Source of the DNA: Salsipaludibacter albus
Lineage (GTDB): Bacteria; Actinomycetota; Nitriliruptoria; Nitriliruptorales; Nitriliruptoraceae
Direction: 5' to 3'
NCBI RefSeq assembly: GCF_019798055.1
Contig: NZ_JAHOPH010000031.1
Coordinates: 1-43,789 of the forward strand
Length of the DNA stretch: 43,789 nucleotides
Both the position numbers and the translations under genes were made by a program. The first letter of the stretch is position 1; each line of letters starts with the position of its first letter. Below the pieces are notes generated by a model. It ran no database searches. It was not told the DNA's origin and worked only from the letters and a program-made list of their open reading frames with translations. Below, piece after piece: positions 1 to 9,267 of this stretch.

Positions 1-310
1 ACTCGTGGGTCACGGCCGGGAGCGGGTGCACGAACGAGCGGAATCCGCACCGGACGGCACCCACTCGTCGGTCACGGCCGGGAGCGGGTGCACGAACGAG
101 CGGAAACCGCACCCAACTGCACCCACTCGTCGGCCACGGCCAGGAGCGGGTGCACGACCGAGCGGAATCCGCACCGGACGGCACCCACTCGTGGGTCACG
201 GCCGGGAGCGGGTGCACGAACGAGCGGAATCCGCACCGGACGGCACCCACTCGTCGGTCACGGCCGGGAGCGGGTGCACGAACGAGCGGAAACCGCACCC
301 AACTGCACCC
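1..310. repeat. Five tandem 62-bp palindrome-bearing repeats
   Basis: Five directly repeated units of exactly 62 bp begin at 1, 63, 125, 187 and 249; a sixth breaks off after 311. Each unit contains an inverted repeat with outer arms GGGTGC and GCACCC (24-29 and 57-62 in unit 1) and an inner GCGG/CCGC pair. Units occur in two versions, with GGACGGCACCC or CAACTGCACCC at the 3' arm, in the order A-B-A-A-B. In version B the outer arms lengthen to GGGTGCA/TGCACCC. The array lies 3' of the isomerase gene and may continue beyond the left edge. Long open frames run through it only because 62 bp repeats shift phase without stops. I treat it as non-coding. Confidence 0.95.
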
Positions 311-350
311 ACTTCGTGGGAGGTTTCGGGCACCGGCGGGGCGAGAACGG

Positions 351-380
351 CCACGCCCGGCGCGTGGGCGCCGGGCGTGG
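351..380 (-). terminator. Hairpin terminator after the TIM-barrel isomerase gene
   Basis: A perfect 12-bp stem, CCACGCCCGGCG with CGCCGGGCGTGG, closes a 6-nt loop 27 bp beyond the stop codon of the gene ending at 407. There is no clear T-tract, as is common in GC-rich actinobacteria. Confidence 0.7.
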
Positions 381-406
381 TCGATCGATCGGTGTTCCGG
401 GGGGTG

Positions 407-1411
407 TCAGTCGGAGGAGAAGGCCGCGTCGAAGGAGGACTCCGACGGCTCGATCGCGACGACCTTGCGGATGAACTCCTGGGCGTCCGGGCCGCCGAGC
501 TCGCGGTCCATGCCGGCGTCCTCCCACTCGACCGAGATCGGGCCCTCGTAGCCGATGGCGTTGAGCATCCGGATGATGGCCTCCCACGGCACGTCCCCGT
601 GCCCGGTCGAGACGAAGTCCCACCCACGTCGCGGGTCACCCCACGCCAGGTGCGAGCCCAGGCGGCCGTTGCGACCGTTGTCCTGGACCACCGACTCCTT
701 GCAGTCCACGTGGTAGATCCGGTCCTTGAAGTCCCACAGGAACCCGACCGGGTCGAGGTTCTGCCACACGAAGTGGCTCGGGTCGAAGTTCAGCCCGAAA
801 CCGGGACGGTGGTCGATGGCCTCGAGCGTGCGGACCGTGGTCCAGTAGTCGTAGGCGATCTCGGAGGGGTGCACCTCGTGGGCGAAGCGCACGCCGACCT
901 CGTCGTAGACGTCGATGATGGGGTTCCACCGGTCGGCGAAGTCCTGGTAGCCGGCGTCGATGGTCGCCTGGTCCACCGGTGGGAACATCGCGACGTAGTG
1001 CCAGATGGACGAGCCCGTGAAGCCGATGACCACGTCGACGCCGAGCTTGGCGGCGGCGCGTGCGGTGTCCTTCATCTCCTCGGCGGCACGCTGGCGCACA
1101 CCCTCGGGGTCGCCGTCGCCCCAGATGCGGGCCGGCAGGATCGCCTTGTGGCGCTGGTCGATGATCGAGTCACAGACCGCCTGGCCGACGAGGTGGTTGC
1201 TGATCGCGAAGGTCTCCAACCCGTGCTCTGCCAGGATCTCCTTGCGCGAGTCGATGTAGCCGTCGTCGTCCATGGCCTTGTCGACCTCGAAGTGGTCGCC
1301 CCAGCAGGCGAGCTCCAGACCGTCGTAGCCCCACTCCGCCGCCTTGCGGCAGATCTCGGTGAAGGGCATGTCGGCGAACTGTCCGGTGAACAGGGTGACG
1401 GGTCGTGGCAT
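407..1411 (-). CDS. Sugar phosphate isomerase/epimerase family TIM-barrel protein
   Basis: The 334-residue product has no signal peptide and belongs to the AP-endonuclease-2-like (xylose isomerase-like) TIM-barrel superfamily. Putative metal ligands are E179 in EVHPSE, D210 in NFDPSHF, the H234/D236 pair in YHVDCKE, and E295 in SVEWEDAG. Family members isomerise or epimerise sugars, and some act with Gfo/Idh/MocA oxidoreductases on 3-keto-glycosides. The exact substrate cannot be read from the sequence. The start at 1411 (MPRPVTLF) is preceded by AAGGA at a suitable distance; a longer frame upstream runs through hairpin-rich leader and is rejected. It is the last gene of the minus-strand sugar locus, 216 bp after the 2457-residue ThuA protein, and probably acts on sugar released by that enzyme. 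Confidence 0.85.
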   Translation of the reverse strand: MPRPVTLFTGQFADMPFTEICRKAAEWGYDGLELACWGDHFEVDKAMDDDGYIDSRKEILAEHGLETFAISNHLVGQAVCDSIIDQRHKAILPARIWGDGDPEGVRQRAAEEMKDTARAAAKLGVDVVIGFTGSSIWHYVAMFPPVDQATIDAGYQDFADRWNPIIDVYDEVGVRFAHEVHPSEIAYDYWTTVRTLEAIDHRPGFGLNFDPSHFVWQNLDPVGFLWDFKDRIYHVDCKESVVQDNGRNGRLGSHLAWGDPRRGWDFVSTGHGDVPWEAIIRMLNAIGYEGPISVEWEDAGMDRELGGPDAQEFIRKVVAIEPSESSFDAAFSSD

Positions 1412-1450
1412 GTCGTCGTCCTTGTCGTTGGGTCTGCACGGAAGAGGTGG

Positions 1451-1509
1451 GAGCGAGCGTCCCGGCGGATGTCCGGATGGCCGGTCATGCGCGCCGGGAC
1501 GTCGCTCGC
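1451..1509 (-). other. Long branched hairpin in the isomerase leader
   Basis: Arms 1451-1467 and 1492-1509 pair imperfectly (GCGAGCG and TCCCGGCG against CGCCGGGA and CGCTCGC with a small bulge). The enclosed loop holds a smaller CCGG/CCGG hairpin. It lies 40 bp upstream of the isomerase start at 1411. It could be a leader structure, a second termination barrier or an mRNA-stability element; nothing in it matches a riboswitch I know. Confidence 0.5.
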
Positions 1510-1521
1510 GGGGTCTGCACG

Positions 1522-1547
1522 GGTGTGGGGCCCGTAGGCCCCACACC
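1522..1547 (-). terminator. Perfect 11-bp hairpin between ThuA gene and isomerase
   Basis: GGTGTGGGGCC (1522-1532) pairs perfectly with GGCCCCACACC (1537-1547) around CGTA. It is the second of three consecutive hairpins in the 216-bp gap and is a probable intrinsic terminator or attenuator reducing read-through into the isomerase. Confidence 0.6.
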
Positions 1548-1579
1548 GGAGTGTTGCTGATGGAACCCCCGCCGGCCGC

Positions 1580-1606
1580 CCGTCCCGCGGTGCAGGCGCG
1601 GGACGG
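1580..1606 (-). terminator. Hairpin terminator after the 2457-residue ThuA gene
   Basis: CCGTCCCGCG and CGCGGGACGG form a perfect 10-bp stem with a 7-nt loop, 22 bp past the stop codon at 1628. Confidence 0.65.
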
Positions 1607-1627
1607 ACAGGCCGACGGAGGGATCGA

Positions 1628-4600
1628 TCACGCTTGCTGGTAGAGCTCGGTCAGCGAGTCGACGATGACACGCCGCGCATCTGCGTCCTCGATCTGGACC
1701 GCCAGGTCGAGTGCCCGGTTGATCCACTGACGCACCTGCTTGGTCTTGTCACCCTTCTGGCCCGCCATCTTGACCGCCTTGTCGAGGTCGAATCGGATGT
1801 CGTCGGCCAGCTCGGAGCTGATCGACCCGTCCGCCTCGTAGGCGTCGATGAGGGCGAAGATGTCGTCGAACGACGTGGTGGTCGTGAACTCGATCGTCAC
1901 GGTCGTGGTGTTGCCGGCGACATCGGTCGCCTCCACGACGAGCGTGTGCTCACCCAGGTCCAGCTCCGCCAGGGCGACGTCCAGCGGCACCTCGGTGCCG
2001 ATGACGCTCCCGTCGATGCTGATCTCCACCGTGTCCAGTCCGCTGGTCGCGTCGCTGGCGTCGACCTGGAACGAGCCCGAGTTGCCGGCCTCGTCACCGT
2101 CGGCGATGCCCTCGACCGAGACCTCCGGATCGGTCGCGTCGATGTCGAAGGACACCGTCTCGACCTCGGTGGTCTCGTCCTCGCGGACTGCGCGCACCTC
2201 CACGGTGTGCGAGCCGTCGGTGTCGACGGTCAGCACGCCGTCCTCGTCGGCCACCCAGCCGGCGCCGTCGAGGTTGAACTCGACCGTCGCGTCGTCGTTG
2301 GTGGTCGCGGTGACGGTCACCGCGGACGTGTACCAGTCGTTGGCGCCGTTGGGCTCGGCCGGATCGACCGTGACGTCCAGCGTGAGGGGCTCGACCGTGG
2401 AGCAGTCGGCCTCCACCAGCCCGGCAGCGGTGGCGATGCCACCCCACAGGTGCTGGAGGAACAGGTCCTCGCTGTAGCTGGCCGTCGTGTGGCCGAGCGC
2501 GGTGTACCAGGAGCGGCCACCGTCGTAGTCGTGGCACCACGACATCGGGTGGTCGCCCATCGCCAGGCCGCCCACGTCGTAGGTCGACTCGTCGATGGTC
2601 ATGAGGACGTGGACGTCCTCACGCGGGTTCTCCTGGAAGGAGTACCACTCGTCCACGCGGGTCCAGTCCTCGGGCAGCATGGACGTCGACGGGTGGTCGA
2701 AGTCCTCGACGTGCAGCGTGGCCTCGGGGGTACCCGGCGGGTGACCCTCGAAGTACGCACCGACGAGGTCGCCGTACCACTCCCAGTCGTACTCGGTGTC
2801 CGACGCGGCGTGCACGCCGGCGAAGCCACCGCCGTCCTGGATGTAGCGCTCGAAGGCGTCCTGCTGGACCCCGTTGAGCACGTCACCCGTGGTGGACAGG
2901 AACACGACCGCGTCGAACTGCGCGAGGTAGGAGTCACTGAAGACGTTGGCGTCCTCGGTGACCACCGTCACGGCACCGTTGTCGTTGGCCAACTCGGTGA
3001 TCGCCTGCTGGCCCGCCTCGATGGATCCGTGGCGGAAGCCGGCGGTCTTGGAGAAGACCAGGATGCGTGGCGTGTCCTCCTCGGCGATCGTGAAGCTCGC
3101 CGAGCCGATGTCGCTGGTGTTGCCCTCGACATCGATCGCGCGGTACTCGATCGTGTGGTTGCCGATCTCGGAGACCTCGACCCCGGTCGTGTACTCCATC
3201 CAGTCGCCGCCGTCGAGGCGGTACTCGATGTAGTCCACGCCACTGTCGTCGGTCGCGTCGACCTGGACGGTGACCGTCCCGGCCGACGTGTCGAGGTTGG
3301 CGCACCCGATCGGCAGGCCGGTCGATCCGACGTGGATCATCACCGACTGCGCGCTCGAGCGTGCGGCCCAGTCCGCGGTCCCGGTCGCCGTGACGTTGCC
3401 GTCCGCGTCCGTGGTGAACCCACCGGTCGGGTCCTGGGTGTCCGACAGCCACAACTCGTTCGGGGGCTCGGTCGCCCCGTCCGGGTCGTCGCGGTAGTGC
3501 GGACCGTCCTCACCGCAGGCGAGGTCGTGCAGGTGCCCGCTGTAGTCGGCGTTGGGCTCCAGGCCACCGAGGTCCACGTCGATCGTGGTGGTGGACTCCT
3601 CCACGACCATCTGGGCGGTGCCCTCGATGGAGGTGCCGGTGGTCGGTGCGAACGCACCCTCGAACGTGCCGAGCAGGGTGGACGTCACCTCCGGGGCCGT
3701 GTCGTCACCGCCGTCGTCACCCAGGACGTGGAAGTAGTCGAACGCGATCGGCACGGAGCCGTTGGTCTGGTTCGTCCCGACCGTGAACGGTCCGACCGAA
3801 CCATCCTGCGCCACCGCCGCGTTGGTCACGGTGCTGGGCAGGTCGGTCCAGGTCTCGCCGTCGGTCGAGAACGCACCCGAGATGACGTCGCCGGAGCGGG
3901 ACATCCGCAACCACAGTTCGTCCTGGGGAGCCAGGGCCGGACCGTTGATCGCGTCCTCGATGGAGCCGTCGATCTCGCTCAGGAGCTCGACCAGGCCACT
4001 CGGCGTGTTGCCTGCCGTGTTGGTGACCACGTGGTCCAGCTTGACGTAGTTGTCGTCGTCGAGGTAGAGGATCACGCCACCCTGCTGGTACTGCTCGTAC
4101 AGCGCAGAGGTGTCGAGCTTGACCTCGACCGTCCACTCGTCCTCGGCCGGTTGCGGCTGCAGGATGAAGTTCGTGGGCGTGCCGTTCGGGGTCTGGTAGA
4201 TGTCACCGTCGCCCGTCTGGATCGTGAGCTCGCCGTCCGCGACCTCGTACGCACTCTCGTCGAGGCGCACGCTGTCGGTCCAGCGGCACAGCTCCAGCTC
4301 GGACCCACTGAACTCGTCGTTGGGGTCGACGGGACCACCGGTCCCGCCACCACCACCGGCGCCTTCGTAGGCGAACCAGTCGAAGCTGGCCAGCTCGTCA
4401 GCGGAATTGCCGGTCCCCGACAGGGCGAACAGCCCCATCTGGAGGTCGTCCCAGGCGGCAGGCGTCCCCGTGACCGCACCGGTGATGCCCGTCCAGCTCG
4501 ACCCATCGGTCGAGTACTCGGGCGTGATGGTGCCGTCGTCCGCGACGTTCAGCCGGAGCTGGACCTCGTCCGGGAAGCCTGCACCCACGGCCGGGCTGTT

Positions 4601-7600
4601 CACCTCGGTCGGGGCACCGTCGACCTCCCACAGGAACTGGACGACCCGGGCATCCGGGTTGGCGGCACCGGTGTCGCGGCCCTCGATGACGAGCTTCACG
4701 TAGTTGTCGTCGTCCTGGTAGAGCAGCAGGCCTGCCTGCTCGTAGGCCTCGTAGGCCGCGACGTCGACGACGGTCGTGATGGTCGCCTCGCCGTCCGGCA
4801 GCGGCCGCACGACGATGTTCGGGGTGTCGGTGTTGTTGGTCCCGTAGATGTCGGTCGCGGAGACCGGCATCGTCAGGTTCGAGTCCGCCACGACGAGGTT
4901 GCCGTCGGGACGGATCACCGTCCAGTCGCCGGAGAGGCTGGAGCCCTCGAAGTCATCGAGGATCCCGCCGCCACCGCCGCCGGCGCCCGCGTACTCGAAC
5001 CAGTCGAAGGCAGCTTCCTCGTCGGCGGGCTGGTTGTTGCCCGACAGCGCGAACATGCCCATCTGGAGGTTCTCGAAGTCGGCCCGGTCGGCCGTCTGGG
5101 AGAACGCGGTCCAGGTCTCGCCATCGGTCGACGAGTACGGGGTGATGAGGTCGCCCTCACCGACCAGCCGCAGGTACACGGTGTCGGGGTAGGCGGCGCC
5201 AAGTGCCGGTCCGTTGGTCTCGGCAGGACTGCCGTCGACCTCACTGACCAGCTGGAGCACCCGGGCAGCCGGGTCGGCCGCGTTGTTGTTGCGACCCTCG
5301 AGGACGAACTTGACGTAGTTGTCGTCGTCCTCGTAGAGCATCAGGCCGGCCTGCTGGTAGGCGTCGTACACCTGGGCCGTCACCTGGGTGGTGATCTCGA
5401 AGTCACCATCCGGCAGCGGCGTGTGCACGATGTTCGGCGTGTCGGTGTTGTTGGTCCCGTAGATGTCCGTCGCGGTCAGCGGCAGCACCAGGTTGGAGTC
5501 CTCGACGCGCAGGTTGCCGTCGGGACGCAGGACCGACCAACGAGCGTCGAGGCTGTCACCCTCGAAGTCGTCGAGGAAGCCTCCGCCGCCACAGCCGGGG
5601 CCGGGCGGGAAGTCCACCTCGATGTCGAACTCGGTGACCGAGCTCGCGCCCTCCGGGTCGGCCACGGTCAGGGTCGCCGTGTAGTCACCGGGTGAGGTGT
5701 AGGTGTGCTGGACGTCCATGCCGCTGTCCACGTCGCCGTCCCCGAAGGTCCAGTCGAAGGTCAGCGGGCTGTCGCCGTCGGGGTCGGTCGCCGTCGCGGA
5801 GAAGTCCACGTCCAGCGGTGCCTCACCCGATGTCGGGGTGGCCGAGGCGGTCACGTCCGGAGCACGGTTGCTGCTGACGCCGACGCCGTCGAACTCCATC
5901 CAGTTGACGTTGAACAGGCTGCCGGTGTTGTCCGTGGGCGAGTTCGCCACGAAGTACACGCTGTCGCTGGTCACGCCGTCGTCGAGATCGGCGGTCACCG
6001 TCGTCCACGACTGCCAGCCACCGGTCACCGGCACCTCGACGGTGCCCACGATCGGGCCGTCGGGTGCGTCGGTGCGGACCTGGATCTCGCCACCCGCGCC
6101 GGCCGAGGCCACGCGGAAGTCGATCGAGTCGATGCCGACCAGGTCGGCCGGGTCCATCGACCACCAGTCGCCGTCCTCGATGAAGCCGATGTTCTGGCCA
6201 CCACCGTCGTCGGTCGTGTCCTCGATCTGGACGCCTGCGTCACCGGTCCCGACGCTGTCTGCGGTGCGACCGGTCTCGGCGAAGTACTCCGCCTCGGTGT
6301 GGCGCAGGTTGAGCTTGACGACCTCCTGGCTGGTCAGGCTGCCGGCACCACCCTCACCACCGGTGTCGGTGTAGGTGAAGGTGATGACGCCGAAGATGTC
6401 CGCCCCGACGTGGCCGGTGTCACCGGGGATCGGGAACTCGCCCGAGCATCCGGTGTACTGGTCGTAGGGGTGGGCGTGCTCGTCGTGGCCCAGCGCGGGC
6501 TGGGTGACGACGTCCTCGCAGTCGACCGTGCCGTCCTCGGTGTCGGTGACGGTCACGTCGTAGGCGACGCTGTCACCGAACGAGAAGAACCCACCGTCGG
6601 CCGGCGCGTTCACCTCGATGGTCGGGGGCGTGTTGCCCGCCGTGATGGACACGCTCGCCGAGGCGGTGTCGCCCTCGTCGTCGGTCACGGTCAGCACGGC
6701 CGTGAACTGGCCACCGGTCGTGTACTCGTAGGACGGTTCCTCCTCGGTGGAGTCGACGGTTCCGTCGTTGTCGAAGTCCCAGGCGTAGGTGATGTCCCCG
6801 CCGTCGGGGTCGTTGGACCGCGCCGCCGAGAAGTTGACGGTCAGTGGCAGGCCACCGGAGGTGACGTCGGTGTCGATGCGCGCCACCGGTGAGCGGTCAC
6901 CACCGACGTACTCGATCTTGTAGATCCCGGAGTCGGGGTTGTTGTCCCCGTAGCCGTTGCCCCACTCGATGAGGTACAGCGAGCCGTCGGGGCCCCACTG
7001 GAAGTCCATCGTGCGGATGAACGAGTACTCGGTGAAGACCGGGTTGATCTTCTCGACCTTGTCGATGTCGTCGTCGACCTGGAAGGACCACCACGCGTTG
7101 TTGGTCCGGTTCCAGTCGGCGAAGATGTTCTTGCCGTCCCAGTACGCGGGCCACTTGACGTCGGACTCGAGGTCGGCGTCGTAGCGGTACGGGGCGGAGG
7201 TCATGGGGGCGCCGACGTTGCCGACCTCGGGCGTGCCGGTCGACGAGCGACCCATCCACTCCTCGGCCGGGATGGCCGGGGGCAGCTCGGTCAGCCCGGT
7301 GTTGTTGGGCGACTCGTTGACCGGGTTGGCGCAGTCGAACGCGCTTCCCGACGTGGACGTCGCGAAGTTGTAGTCGATGTAGGGCGTGTTGTTGCCGACG
7401 CAGTACGGCCAGCCGTAGTTGCCCGGCTCGTCGATGATGTTCCACTCGACCCGGCCGTCAGGACCACGGTTGGCGTTGGCCCCACCGGCATCCGGGCCGT
7501 AGTCGGCCAGGAGCACGGTGCCGGTCAACGGGTCGATGCCGAACCGGAACGGGTTGCGGAAGCCCATGCCGTAGATCTCGTCACGGATGAGGTCCTGGTT

Positions 7601-9001
7601 CTTGTCGGACGCCCAGTCGGTGTCCTGCAGGTTGCCCGCGGGGACCGTGTAGCCGCCCTCGTCGAGCGGGGTGATCCGCAGCAGCTTGCCGGACAGCGAG
7701 TTGGTGTTGCCCGAGGAGCGCTGCGCGTCCCAGGCGGAACGGCCGTCGCGCTCGTCGATCGGGGTGTAGCCGCTCGAGGCGAACGGGTTGGTGTTGTCAC
7801 CGGTGGAGATCCACAGGTTGCCGTCCGGGTCGAACTCCAGTTCCCCACCGGCGTGGCAGCACTCGGCGCGCTGGGTCGGGATGTTGAGGATCTCGACCTC
7901 GCTGGACAGGTCCAGCGTGTTGCCGTCCATCGTGAACCGGGAGACCTGGTCACCGGTGCCGCCGGAGGGCGAGTAGGTGAGGTAGACCCAGTTGTTGTCG
8001 GCGAAGTCCGGGTCGAGCGCGAGCCCGATCAGGCCGAACTCGTGGACCGTGGTGACCGGCAGGGTCCCCGCGGTCGAGACGGCACCGCCGTCGATGACCT
8101 TGAACTGGCCGGTGCGCTGGACGTAGAAGACCCGTCCGTCCGGGGTCACCTCGATGGCCATCGGAGCGGTCGGGCTGTCGTCGAGCGTGACCTTCTGGTA
8201 GTTCTCGGTCAGCGTGGCACCACAGTCGTAGGACACGGCGCCGGCCGCAGTCTGGATCCCGCCCCAGATCTGCTCGAGGAACTCGGCCTCGGAGAACGAG
8301 GCGTTGGTGTGGCCCAGGCCGGTGTACCAGGAGCGGCCACCGTCGTAGTCGTGGCACCAGGTGATCGGGTGGTCCAGGCCCATCGCGCCCGCGCCGGCGC
8401 CGTAGGTGGACTCGTCCATCGACTGCAGCACGTGGACGTCACCACGGGGGTTCGTCTGGAAGTTGTACCACTCGTCGGTGCGCTCCCACCGAGTCGGCAG
8501 GTGCGCGGTCGACGGATGGGCGTGGTCCTCGGTGATCACCGTCGCCGTCGGTGTCCCCGGTGGGTGGTCCTCGAAGTAGGCGCCCACCAGGTCGCCGTAC
8601 CAGGCCCAGTCGTACTCGGTGTCCGATGCGGAGTGGATGCCGGCGTAGCCACCGCCGCGCTGGATGTAACCCTCGAACGCCGCCTGTTGTTCGGCGTCGA
8701 GCACGTCACCCGTCGTGGACAGGAACACCACGGCCGCGTACTGGTCGAGGTTGTCCTCGTTGAAGGCGCTGGCGTCCTCGGTGGCGTCCACCGCGACGTT
8801 GTTGTCGGCGCCGAGCTGTTGGATCGCGGCGATGCCGGCCGGGATCGAGTCGTGTCGGAAGCCGGCGGTCTTGGAGAAGACCAGGATCGAGTAGTCCTCG
8901 GCGGTCTGCGCACTGGCAGGCTGGGCGAGGGCCACCACGGAACTCACGATCATCGCCAGCAAGGCGATGATGACGGTCAGGCGTTGGCGGGTTGCGCTCA
9001 T
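1628..9001 (-). CDS. Giant secreted double-ThuA / PQQ-sugar-dehydrogenase-like multimodular protein
   Basis: The product is 2457 residues with a Sec signal peptide (cleavage near residue 32, ASAQ). Approximate modules: ThuA-like 38-258; soluble PQQ-type glucose/sorbosone dehydrogenase-like propeller 265-700, with vicinal C381-C382 before H383; PKD 702-788; beta-rich linker 790-895; CBM6-like 899-1040; PKD 1045-1125; three concanavalin/DUF1349-like domains 1134-1337, 1340-1545 and 1557-1760; Cu/Zn-SOD or CHRD-like 1765-1905; Ig/OmpL47-like 1908-1972; a second ThuA 1977-2199; Ig-like modules 2200-2380; and a helical C-terminal domain 2380-2457 resembling FIMAH domains. Both ThuA copies keep the same conserved blocks (SKTAGFRH, DTEYDW, WCHDYDGGRSWYT). 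ThuA proteins are linked to trehalose/keto-sugar metabolism, but activity of this architecture is unknown. ATG at 9001 follows AGGAG. The first two lectin-like domains are a recent tandem duplication of about 615 bp. Confidence 0.9.
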   Translation of the reverse strand: MSATRQRLTVIIALLAMIVSSVVALAQPASAQTAEDYSILVFSKTAGFRHDSIPAGIAAIQQLGADNNVAVDATEDASAFNEDNLDQYAAVVFLSTTGDVLDAEQQAAFEGYIQRGGGYAGIHSASDTEYDWAWYGDLVGAYFEDHPPGTPTATVITEDHAHPSTAHLPTRWERTDEWYNFQTNPRGDVHVLQSMDESTYGAGAGAMGLDHPITWCHDYDGGRSWYTGLGHTNASFSEAEFLEQIWGGIQTAAGAVSYDCGATLTENYQKVTLDDSPTAPMAIEVTPDGRVFYVQRTGQFKVIDGGAVSTAGTLPVTTVHEFGLIGLALDPDFADNNWVYLTYSPSGGTGDQVSRFTMDGNTLDLSSEVEILNIPTQRAECCHAGGELEFDPDGNLWISTGDNTNPFASSGYTPIDERDGRSAWDAQRSSGNTNSLSGKLLRITPLDEGGYTVPAGNLQDTDWASDKNQDLIRDEIYGMGFRNPFRFGIDPLTGTVLLADYGPDAGGANANRGPDGRVEWNIIDEPGNYGWPYCVGNNTPYIDYNFATSTSGSAFDCANPVNESPNNTGLTELPPAIPAEEWMGRSSTGTPEVGNVGAPMTSAPYRYDADLESDVKWPAYWDGKNIFADWNRTNNAWWSFQVDDDIDKVEKINPVFTEYSFIRTMDFQWGPDGSLYLIEWGNGYGDNNPDSGIYKIEYVGGDRSPVARIDTDVTSGGLPLTVNFSAARSNDPDGGDITYAWDFDNDGTVDSTEEEPSYEYTTGGQFTAVLTVTDDEGDTASASVSITAGNTPPTIEVNAPADGGFFSFGDSVAYDVTVTDTEDGTVDCEDVVTQPALGHDEHAHPYDQYTGCSGEFPIPGDTGHVGADIFGVITFTYTDTGGEGGAGSLTSQEVVKLNLRHTEAEYFAETGRTADSVGTGDAGVQIEDTTDDGGGQNIGFIEDGDWWSMDPADLVGIDSIDFRVASAGAGGEIQVRTDAPDGPIVGTVEVPVTGGWQSWTTVTADLDDGVTSDSVYFVANSPTDNTGSLFNVNWMEFDGVGVSSNRAPDVTASATPTSGEAPLDVDFSATATDPDGDSPLTFDWTFGDGDVDSGMDVQHTYTSPGDYTATLTVADPEGASSVTEFDIEVDFPPGPGCGGGGFLDDFEGDSLDARWSVLRPDGNLRVEDSNLVLPLTATDIYGTNNTDTPNIVHTPLPDGDFEITTQVTAQVYDAYQQAGLMLYEDDDNYVKFVLEGRNNNAADPAARVLQLVSEVDGSPAETNGPALGAAYPDTVYLRLVGEGDLITPYSSTDGETWTAFSQTADRADFENLQMGMFALSGNNQPADEEAAFDWFEYAGAGGGGGGILDDFEGSSLSGDWTVIRPDGNLVVADSNLTMPVSATDIYGTNNTDTPNIVVRPLPDGEATITTVVDVAAYEAYEQAGLLLYQDDDNYVKLVIEGRDTGAANPDARVVQFLWEVDGAPTEVNSPAVGAGFPDEVQLRLNVADDGTITPEYSTDGSSWTGITGAVTGTPAAWDDLQMGLFALSGTGNSADELASFDWFAYEGAGGGGGTGGPVDPNDEFSGSELELCRWTDSVRLDESAYEVADGELTIQTGDGDIYQTPNGTPTNFILQPQPAEDEWTVEVKLDTSALYEQYQQGGVILYLDDDNYVKLDHVVTNTAGNTPSGLVELLSEIDGSIEDAINGPALAPQDELWLRMSRSGDVISGAFSTDGETWTDLPSTVTNAAVAQDGSVGPFTVGTNQTNGSVPIAFDYFHVLGDDGGDDTAPEVTSTLLGTFEGAFAPTTGTSIEGTAQMVVEESTTTIDVDLGGLEPNADYSGHLHDLACGEDGPHYRDDPDGATEPPNELWLSDTQDPTGGFTTDADGNVTATGTADWAARSSAQSVMIHVGSTGLPIGCANLDTSAGTVTVQVDATDDSGVDYIEYRLDGGDWMEYTTGVEVSEIGNHTIEYRAIDVEGNTSDIGSASFTIAEEDTPRILVFSKTAGFRHGSIEAGQQAITELANDNGAVTVVTEDANVFSDSYLAQFDAVVFLSTTGDVLNGVQQDAFERYIQDGGGFAGVHAASDTEYDWEWYGDLVGAYFEGHPPGTPEATLHVEDFDHPSTSMLPEDWTRVDEWYSFQENPREDVHVLMTIDESTYDVGGLAMGDHPMSWCHDYDGGRSWYTALGHTTASYSEDLFLQHLWGGIATAAGLVEADCSTVEPLTLDVTVDPAEPNGANDWYTSAVTVTATTNDDATVEFNLDGAGWVADEDGVLTVDTDGSHTVEVRAVREDETTEVETVSFDIDATDPEVSVEGIADGDEAGNSGSFQVDASDATSGLDTVEISIDGSVIGTEVPLDVALAELDLGEHTLVVEATDVAGNTTTVTIEFTTTTSFDDIFALIDAYEADGSISSELADDIRFDLDKAVKMAGQKGDKTKQVRQWINRALDLAVQIEDADARRVIVDSLTELYQQA

Positions 9002-9029
9002 GTGTCGGTCACTCCTGGTGGTTCGGTCG

Positions 9030-9056
9030 CGGCTCCCGACGCGGGTGTCGGAGCCG
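9030..9056. other. Leader hairpin upstream of the double-ThuA gene
   Basis: CGGCTCCCGAC and GTGTCGGAGCCG pair with a single-base bulge, in the 266-bp gap between the oxidoreductase stop (9268) and the ThuA start (9001). A second small perfect hairpin, GTCCGTC/GACGGAC, lies at 9099-9115. No obvious sigma-70 promoter was found in the gap, so either read-through or an unrecognised promoter drives the gene. Confidence 0.4.
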
Positions 9057-9267
9057 TGCGGGACACCGACCTGACTCGGTGCTCCGCCCCTGCTGCTGGT
9101 CCGTCGGTGACGGACTGCCGCCTCCCCCCGACCTGACCCGGTGAGCGGCGTGGTGCCGTTGGTGCGATGCTGCTGTGCTGGTGGTGCGTCGGATACTGGT
9201 CGGTGTCGGGGGGGAGCACCAACCTCGGGAAGTCAGGGGTCGTGCTGGCCGTGCATCGTGACGTCGC

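Noticed and set aside
1-310. CRISPR array from the 62-bp tandem units
   Set aside because: There are no unique spacers of regular size; the whole unit repeats, and no cas gene is present.
1634-5695. Very long plus-strand open frame (1,353 codons) antisense to the double-ThuA gene
   Set aside because: Stop-free antisense frames are expected at this GC content. The product has no domain logic, while the minus-strand frame has a signal peptide and clear domains.
9002-9267. Possible riboswitch in the leader of the double-ThuA gene
   Set aside because: Only two simple hairpins are visible, with no conserved riboswitch core that I recognise.
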